A stretch of DNA of 64,000 nucleotides from Symsagittifera roscoffensis. Taxonomy: Eukaryota > Xenacoelomorpha > Acoela > Convolutidae. The position numbers and the translations under genes were made by a program. Position 1 is the stretch's first letter. Every line of letters starts with the position of its first letter. Location: the NCBI RefSeq assembly GCF_963678635.1, contig NC_087065.1, positions 19,607,623 through 19,671,622 on the forward strand. The letters are read 5' to 3'. Below the pieces are notes generated by a model, which saw nothing but the letters and a program-made list of their open reading frames with translations, was not told where the DNA came from and made no database searches. Of the stretch, positions 51,401-60,400 are shown one piece after another.

Positions 51401-54400
51401 TACTGGGACTATAAAACTCCAATCCCACAGGGACTTTAATACTCACGGGCCGATTAACTCAGTTTTTTTTGCACAAGGGAGAGTGTCATCCGGCGAGATT
51501 GGCCTAAGCCAGTGCTAAGTATTTCTAGCTATTCATAGTTATCTATCTTATTTTATCACAAGACCAGACTGATGGCCTGGACTGATGATAAGGAAGACCA
51601 TATGGCTGCGCGATAATGCTCAGTCAAAGTTAATTCATTTTATGTTCAGTTCCTTCTCTCAACGACTTTACTTAGTTAGATCTAGCCAATCCAATCGGAT
51701 TCAATAAAGAGCTCAAACATTACGATATGACAATTGACCCCTCTGGTATGACGCTTGATACGTTTTAATAATCTTGATACGTTTTCATACGCCTTTTATA
51801 TCTCATTACAATGTTCAAAAAAAAAATTTGTTAGCATAGAAACTGTGGAACTTATGACACTATAAAAGGAACAATCACACGGGCTACCTATTAAATGATT
51901 TACCCTTTGTCTATATCATCCTATTTTCAATAACTTTTAAATTTAAGAACTTATCTGGGTTGATTTCTTCAAACATAATAACTTGGATGAATAATCCTTT
52001 TTACTCTTTTTCCGATTTAAATACGGCTCGGAAAGCCCCCATCTTCAGGGTTTCGACGCTTCTCACCATTCTCAGTAAAAGTTCGGTACAATTGGACGAC
52101 ATGTTTTTCAGCTGATGACCCTTTCAGTTCTCGAAAGACCATACATACGCCAATCAAGTTGGTCTACCTAAAAATTTGACAAAACTTCGCCCCTCTCGAG
52201 ATAAATCCGCGCCTACTATTTTTATCGCTTTTGAATAAAACAATGCATTTGTAACTTATTTATGATGTTTCAAAAACTTAAAAACTTGCTTTGTATCATC
52301 TTAATAACTGCGTGAATGACAGAAGACGGGTCTCCTCCAGACCAGTAGTGGATTTGGGGGGGGGGGACGCCTTTCCTTCCCTGAGGGTTTCGACCCCATG
52401 CCGACTCAAAGGGTCCCCCTTTGTACTATTTTGAGATATCAATTTTTGGCTGACTGACCTGAAAATTTTTCTAAAGGCGCCTTAGGCGCCAATCTATACT
52501 AATTGTGAGAGGGCAGCGCGCGTCGAAAAAACGCGATTTGTTGGTCGAAGTTTGCCAAAAAAGTGCCTAAAAACGCCTCTTTTTTGTTTTTTTTTGAAAA
52601 ATTTGCCTGCAGCGCCGAAAATTTTCTCAAATTAGGGACATTATAATGTTTTGGGGAAGAACTCAGAGAATCAATTTTGTCGACCTGAAAAAATCGACTA
52701 GGTTTTCAAATATTTTTTCAAAATCCGCCCCCCCCCCCCCCCCCCTCGAGAAATTCCTAGATCCGTGCCTGCTCCAGACAGTAAGCTTAATAGGCATTTA
52801 TGAGAGAGTAAAACAAACAAAGCAGAAATAAAGCACCCAGGTAGAAAAAAAATATAAGCCAAATATTGAATCACTAGTTATCTTATTAAGCAAAAATTTG
52901 AAAACTCAAAACCCAATCAAAAATATTCTTATCGAAATTTAAAATTAATCAAAATTACATCTAGCACATAAACAGAGAACTAACTTTTTTCCTTGAAAAC
53001 ACTGCGTCAGAATGAATTTCCTCTTGAAATCTCAGAATAGATTTTGACTTATTGAACTAAAACACCTTGAATTAAAAACTAATCAATGAAGTTAAGCTTC
53101 ACATTGCATACTTTCTTTCAATTAATTTTCAATAAGAGTTCCAAGATATAGTGGGAAACCTAAGTGCATAAAATTGCTTGCTGTTAAAATTGGTTGAGTA
53201 TTTTACTGAGAATCTTTCAAACATTATTAAGAGTCGATGAAATTAGTTCAGACTCTTAAATAGGTCGTGATGTTTGTTTTTTATTTTCAGGAAGTTTCCT
53301 AAAAATTCACTTTATTTTGTTAAAAAGATGGCAAACTCCACTATCGAACAGCGAAAATTTAAAAGTCTTGAAAAACTTGAGCAACAGCTTGTAGTTTCCC
53401 AAATGGAAATAAATTTTCAGATTTCCCAGCAAAATAAACTATTTATCTATGATCCAGTCTTCTCAGGTAGGGTTTAATCAAAACAGTCAATCATAAATTG
53501 TTCTGAAAGTTCAAAGAGCTTTAAGGACATCTTTTTTTTCGAAATTCGAATGAATGGAAATTCGAAATGCTCAGAGAAGAGAATTTTTCATCCATAATTT
53601 TTTTTCCTGTTGTCAGATCAAAAAAGAACGTAGTTGGATGCATCAAAAAAATTATAGGTTCACAACACAATTCCAGAACAAAAATTGACTCAAAAGGGAG
53701 TTGAAATAATTAAGACTGACTTAGCGTCTTAAGTGTTATTATTTTTAAGAAATGGACGACCCAATAGTAAGTTTGGATTCTGCAACAGACAGCGAAGTGA
53801 CTATCCGTTCAATCAGTGGACAATTCGATCACTTTTCTGTCAGTTTCCATCCTCCCGACGTGCCCAATAACGATAATGTTTCGGTGTCTCAGTTACCATT
53901 TGAAGTTACTGGCTTGACTCCTGGCAAGCCGTACAATGTGACAGTTGTAGTCGTTCTCGGATATACTACGAACTGCGAAACGACTGGGGCTCAGTTTAAA
54001 TCAACTTTCGAGACTTTCTGCACAGGTGAGGCCTATTCTTTTTTTTTGCTTTATTGCACTTTGAAATATATTGAAGCTGACTCGGTGTTTTTTCAAGCAA
54101 AACTGATGCTTCCAGACAAAAATTTTTGGCAACAATATATACAAATTTGAGATCGTTCTGCCGAACCCAGTTTTAAAAAACCAACATTATCGAAAAGCAT
54201 GATGAAAAAGTAGAGAGGTAAACAAAATTTGAAAAATCTCTTTAATCGCGAAATTCAAAATGCACAGATAGGCAGGATATGTTGAAACACTGTTGCATCT
54301 CGTAAAGGTATATTTGCTACTATTTTCAGAACCTCTGCCGCCCAACATGAGTGACGTAGAAATTATCTCAAATGAAACATCCATCCAGATCATTGCCAGT

Positions 54401-57400
54401 AGTCCAGGCACATCAGTGAAACCTTCCGCTGGATCTCTCGATGGATATTTCGGGGGGTTGCAGGGCTTGCCAATGAGTGGAGTTCTAGGAATTACTGAAG
54501 ATCTGGCACTGACTGGACTAGAACCGGCTACTCAGTATAATTTGACATTTTTTGGATTCACAAACGACTGTGGAGGCGTTAATGGAAGCAAAATAGCAGT
54601 TATCAGCAATATTTGCACAGGTAAGACAGAATAAATTTGTTTATTTCTTATGAGTTTTTGCTGCCTCCTTCTCTGCTGTCAATCTGTTTTGGTACCTTGA
54701 AAGAAACGAGAGAATAGCCATTTATAGACGTTTTTGAAAAAACACCATTTGACGCGAAAGAGTAGTTTCAAACATCCCGAGAGATAGTTTTCTCAAAAAG
54801 AAATTTTTCGGTAAGAGAATTTTTCAAAGATTCCGATTAAAATCTACTATCCAAAAACCAGGCTTGATACCAAAACATATGAGTTTTTTTTTCATAGGCA
54901 TTCTTCATAGTCATACAAGAACAAATGTAATGAGTTTTGTTTTATTCTCCAAAAGCTGTCACAGCACCCTACCCACCATATAATATCACAACTTTTTCAG
55001 CTCCTCAGATTCCTAACCTAATTCACAATGCAAGGAGCTTCGACAAAGTCTCAATCGCCCTACCTGGAGCCAGAGCAGACACCTTCAAAGTCACGTTTCG
55101 CCCTCCTGTTCCACATCCCATTCCAGTGCTCAGGGAAAGTGACCTCCCTTATGAAGTAACTGGTCTGCCTGCAGGCTCTCTTTATGAAGTCACTGTAGTT
55201 GCAATCATGGGGTCAACTACCATCTGCCGGGAAAGCCACAATATATCAGTGAGCGGAACAATATGTTCGGGTAAGAAATCAACTTTAAACGTTTTAGCTT
55301 TGAAAGTTGGGTACCTTGAAAGAAACAAGAGAACAAAATTGAACAAAACTAAATTGGACAAAACCGAAGGGTCGCAAGTTTCCTCCAAGAGAGTCGAAAA
55401 CATACATATATCTTGACTGATAACACCACATAGATCAAGGTTTGCGTATAAATCATTAAAATATTTGATTTGAAATTCAGTGACTATGTAGAACAAATGG
55501 TCTCGCTCAGTTTTTTTAAGACGACCTCCTGAATTGGTTTTTCTTAAATAAAATATATGATTGATTAGACAAATAACTTAGTTGAGTTTGGACCTAAATT
55601 AGAAACGATTTATTGTCATTACAAATTTTTGCCATTTGTTGCGATCCGACCTTGGTCTCATAATGTTAAGGATTGGTCAGGATTGGCTTAGGTTTTAACA
55701 CTGAGCTAGCGTTGAACTTGACAAAAACATTCTTTTAAGATATTGTGTACCCCATGGATGTTGATTTGGAAACCATCTCCGGAACTTCACGATCTCTCAA
55801 CAACATCAGTGGACCCTTCGACCAGTTCGAGGTGGTGCTTCATTCTTCTCAAAATACGACAAGGGAGATCCTGAACCGAGCCGATCTGCCACGCGTGTTC
55901 TTGAATTTAACTTCTGGGACAGCGTACAACCTCACTATTACTGTTTCCCGTCCTCCCACCTCAAACTGCGGCTCTGGTTCTCAGAATTCGTTCTCCGTCT
56001 CACACATATTTTGCACTGGTCAGTAGTATTGGAAAAGTCATCCAGTTTCATCCTGGATTTCTCATCTTTTTTTTGGTCGACCAACTATTCTTTTCTTTCT
56101 ATGCACCTTTGTAGCGCCGATTAAAATAATCTTGACACACTACACATGTACAATGAAGGGGCGGATCTAGGATTTTCTCGAGGGGGAGGCGGATTTTCAA
56201 AATATTTTCAAAATTTGTCGACCTTTTTTTTAGGTCGACCGAATTGATTTTTTGAGCTCTCCCTAAGCACCGTTTAGTCCCTGCTTTGGCCAAATTTTCT
56301 GCGCAGGAAAAATAGTCCAAAAAAGGCGTTTTTAGGCACTTTTTGGAAATTTTTGACCAAAAAAATGCGTTTTTTTTTTCGGCGCGCGCTCCCCCCCCCC
56401 ATCCCCTCAAAATTAGTATATATTGGCGCCCTAGGCGCCTTTAGAAAAATTTTAGGGCCGGTCGGCCAAAAATGGATTTCATAAAAAGTACCAAAGGGGC
56501 ACAAAGTACCCCCCTAAATCCGCCCCTGGTACAATGTACTAGAAAAATTACTGGAAAATGCAAAAATCGAAATCCAGAAGTCTTCCAGAAGAAATTTGAC
56601 AAAGTTTTTCAATCGAGTCAATCAAAAACATCTTGCGCACAACACCGCTGGCTAAGTGAAAAAACTCTCTAGTTAGCAGGAAGCTAAAATCAATCAGTTC
56701 TGTTTGATTTCAATACTTCAGCATCTCTTCTACCATTAACTGCTACTTACATTTGTAAACTGAACTATTTTATCAAATTTTAAAATGTTAACTTATATGA
56801 TTTGATTTTGCGATTCACAGAATGATTTTTGTTTCTTTAATTTTAGTACTTTGTATATCGCAGAAAATTATGGACAAAAAATGAAATCAAAATTATAAAA
56901 CAATGGAAATTAATGCTTCATCAGACTTTTCATCAAAAAATTTTCATCTGATTTTTTCTACCTCAAACGTTTTCAATGGTACTCAACCTACAAGTTAGGC
57001 CCAGATTCTAAATTGATATAAGTTTTAAAATGAATACATATATCATTTTGGCACTGTATGACAGCAGTGTGTTTGTAATTGATTAATGAACAGCAGATAA
57101 AAATACAAAAGTTGCAGATTGAGAACGGTAGAAGGCTCCTTTTCTTCTTCCACTCCAACTAAAAAGTTTAAGTTTTTTCTTAATGTCTTATTATAACACA
57201 AATTACCATGTTGCTTGATTTTTGATGCGAGTAAAGTAAATAAAACGTTTTTCTTTTATTGTAATGAGCTCACGTTTTTTAGTGCCCAAACCACCGAGCA
57301 CTGTTACTGCGGTGGTAACTGAATCGACCATTACGATACTCGGCTCATCGATTGATGTTCAACATTTCGACTCATTTCAATTTACAATCTCGAATAAAAA

Positions 57401-60400
57401 CAATCCCAACGAAGACTTAAACGAGAGCAATTTCTCATCCGAACGAAGCGGCAATGTCACAGTTGAAAATTTGACCCCAGGGTCAGTATATTGGGTCAAT
57501 GTGAGTCTACTAGTGGGATCTCGAACTACTTGTAGTGACCAGCATGGAACATCACGCTTTCGAAGAAGTTCAAATGATCTCCAAATGGGCGACGTTCAAT
57601 CTTTCGTCATGTGCACTGGTTAGATATGGTCAAGCTGTTCTTGATTGACAGATTTATAAAGAAAAGTTACCACATATAAAAAGCCCGACATTCGAAATCT
57701 TCAGCTCTCTACTGAGAACCGCTGCTTTTTCTTTCACTTGCCTACAAGAATCACATGCACTTTTTTAGTTCTTATTTTGGACTGTTGCTTCACCCAAACC
57801 TTCTGATGCAATCGATTCATTGAAAATTTACCAATTAACTGGCTACAGTTGATTATTTGACGCCCTATAATATTGAGAGTAATGAACGTAGTGAAGACTC
57901 TTATATATGTCATCCTTTTTTTGTTTGTTTTTTTTTTCAGGAAAAGTCTTAAGAGTCTCTGATAACTATAGATATGCATTCATGCAGATTGATGCATTTA
58001 TGAATGCACTTAGGCAGGCATTCGAAGGGGGCTAATTTTTGGAAAAGCAGTAGCAAAAATTGAATTCAAAAATCAACAAAATTTAAACAAATTTATACAA
58101 AAGTGAGTCTGCAATTTTTTGCGGCCAATCTGTCTATGAAATCATGAACTTTTATTTCTACTTTTTTGCGGAGGTATATCAAAGCTAAAATCGATAAACG
58201 ATCTTCTTTCATATTAGATCGAAGGTAGTTCTTCAGCAGTTTCATACTGGAGAAAGAGCGTTCGACAGTGCAAACTGTTACGGGAAGGGTTGCTCCAATT
58301 TGGAGCAGTGCGTACACAACTGGCATTGTCGACTTATGACAGACTTTTAGGGCATAAAAAATTTTTCTGGTATTTCATTATAAGAGGGAAGGCACCACAT
58401 ATTCCTCCAGACTTGGAACTTGCTCCCAAAGTCGCCATCCGGCAGTAAGTTCTGATACAGATCGACCAAGTCATCAAAATCTTCTTCAATTGCATCTTTC
58501 TCCAAAATCCAGCGAGCAAGGAGCTTGCACTTTTGGGAGCAAGACGCAGCAGCCGCCAAGAACCTTTCCTGCAAGTCTAACAGTACGAAGTCGATGAAAG
58601 GCAGGTATACAGACTGACGGAAATAAACGTAGACTTATGTAGCTATAGGAGGCCGGCTTCTCCGACCCTCTAGCTGGAAATCACCATTTGGACCGTCCCG
58701 CCATTGCTGGAAGAGAAGACGCAAGTTCTTTATGTGTTCTTTAAGAAGTTTCCCGATGAGACGTCAATGGGCTCAGTCGAGGCTGAGATCAGGGGAACTC
58801 CATCATCTCGGTGGCCTCGGAAGGTCGAGGGAAACATCGATGCGTCGCACTGGGTGCTTGACTGAATTCAGGAAAGTCTGCGCTTTCTCCAAAGCCTTTT
58901 TGTGATGGGAACTCTTCTGATGAGGCTACAAGTAGTTTGAAAAGCGTGCAAACTTGTGGAAAGGCTTGTTGACAAGGTGTACTTCGGAAGAACCGCCAGC
59001 TTTCTTCATCTCCTCAATGTCAGCAAAGCAGAAACAGAAGCGACAAAAGAGGCGTTCTTGAATCATTGAGTAGACCAAAAAAGTGTACTTCTCGAGATAA
59101 TGTGGTCCAAACGATCTCTTCTGTCCTCCTTTGCTTGGTGACAACCTCAAATGACCAGTTTTGCAATGGGGGTCTGTTGGGGCTGTCTAGAAGAGCAAGC
59201 TTGACATCACGGTCCATCTCCAGCGAGTTGAAGTTGTAGACTCCTACGTCTATGTAAGCTGGAGACTGCAGGGCTTGCTCAGAGAGCGGAGATATAGAAC
59301 AATTTGATGAAAACATTTCATCTTTTATGGTGGCCAAAGATGCCAGTGGCTCTAAGAGCCTTGAGGGTCCAGGTATGGGCGTGTCAGGAGTTGATGGTCC
59401 GTGGTTGCCTAGCTGAGGAGTAGTAGCACTGGATGAGGGTGGTGATCTCTTGGGTCCACTGATGAAGAAGGCCTTGAGCTTCTTGAAGCCAGAAGCCTTG
59501 GAGTCCTTAGAAGTAGCCCGCTTTGACATCTGGAAGGTTGAAGTTTAAGGTTGAAGTCCAGTTCAGAGTGCAGCTTGAAGTCCAGTGAAGAAGTTTTTAG
59601 AATGAGCAAGGTAGTTTTGAACGGGGTGTATATACCATGAACGAGGCAGGTTGACAGGTACCTGTTAGCAGGTACCTGCCTCGAGTCTACAATGATTCTG
59701 ATTTGAGGCCTTAAAATTGGGCTCAATTTCACACCTAAAAATGTTTACGACTCTAGTACTTTCAAACCTCTACTAAAAATGGACCGGCGCCGACTTTGAA
59801 AAAAAACATCGGTGTCAAAAAACCATCGGGATGCATCGGTGTCAAATTCCTGAAGCCCCTCCTCCCCCCTAAATCTGCTACTGAACTTAGGTAAGTATGC
59901 ACTTTTTGAGTTAAATTGAAACTCATCTGCTGAAAGTGACGTAATTAGCACTCTCCAAATACAAACATGGAAACGGCGCAAAAAAATGTGAGGGATTTCT
60001 AGTTTCGAAAGTGGAATTTAACTTTTAGATTTCAGAGAAATAAAAACTTAACCTCTTGATCTAATTATCTTAAGTTGGGTTCATTATATCAAAAAAGCGC
60101 CAATCATAAATTTTTCTAGAAATTCAAAGAGCTTAAAGGGATTCTATTTTTTACTTTGAAATTCGAAAGTTTAGATTTTATCAAGAAAATCAAGTGTTTT
60201 TTTATGTACATTGCGTTCATTACTCTTTTCCAATCTTCGATTGGTTATGTTATATTTTAGAGCTAGCTAGTCCCGAAATGACTTTCGCCGCCCCTTCGTT
60301 GCACCAGATTGAAATAAGTGCAATCAGTGGGCGTTTTGATGTCATTACCTACGAAACAAATCCCCTTGGATCATCTGGCCAGGAAAACAGTCCCCCTCTA

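Larger units (their letters stand above)
45257..51732 (+). mobile_element. degraded Ty3/gypsy-type LTR retrotransposon
   Basis: Direct LTRs at 45257-45494 and 51484-51732 bound remnants of gag, zinc knuckles, protease, RT, RNase H and integrase zinc domain in Ty3/gypsy order. A purine-rich ACAAGGGAGAG tract lies immediately before the 3' LTR. The LTRs start with TGTMAT and end with ATGACA. They differ by many substitutions and small indels, so the insertion is old. No target duplication was recognised (GGGAG at left, ATTGA at right). All coding parts have stops and frameshifts. Its ends resemble those of the element at 9949-16743 (TGTCAT..ATGACA), so the two may be related lineages. Confidence 0.85.
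44030..53749. other. intron 12 (~9.7 kb) with LTR retrotransposon, MITEs and intronic repeat
   Basis: It contains the retroelement at 45257-51732, a diverged MITE at about 52020-52215, MITE B at 52343-52771 and an intronic-repeat copy at 53222-53545. The stretches 44030-45256 and 52780-53220 show nothing recognisable. The repeat order of domains predicts a B1 exon between exons 12 and 13; none was found. Confidence 0.65.

Noticed and set aside
50360-51446. Minus-strand frames of 73-141 codons within the LTR element
   Set aside because: Antisense shadows of the element's polar tail and nearby pol relics; no minus-strand domain was seen.
45252-51737. Target-site duplication for the LTR retrotransposon
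   Set aside because: The flanks GGGAG and ATTGA do not match. The resemblance between GGGAG left of the 5' LTR and the purine tract before the 3' LTR could be chance.
54956-55000. Longer version of exon 15 starting at an upstream in-frame acceptor
   Set aside because: Alignment with exon 20 favours the start at 55001; the upstream acceptor remains possible as an alternative but was not chosen.
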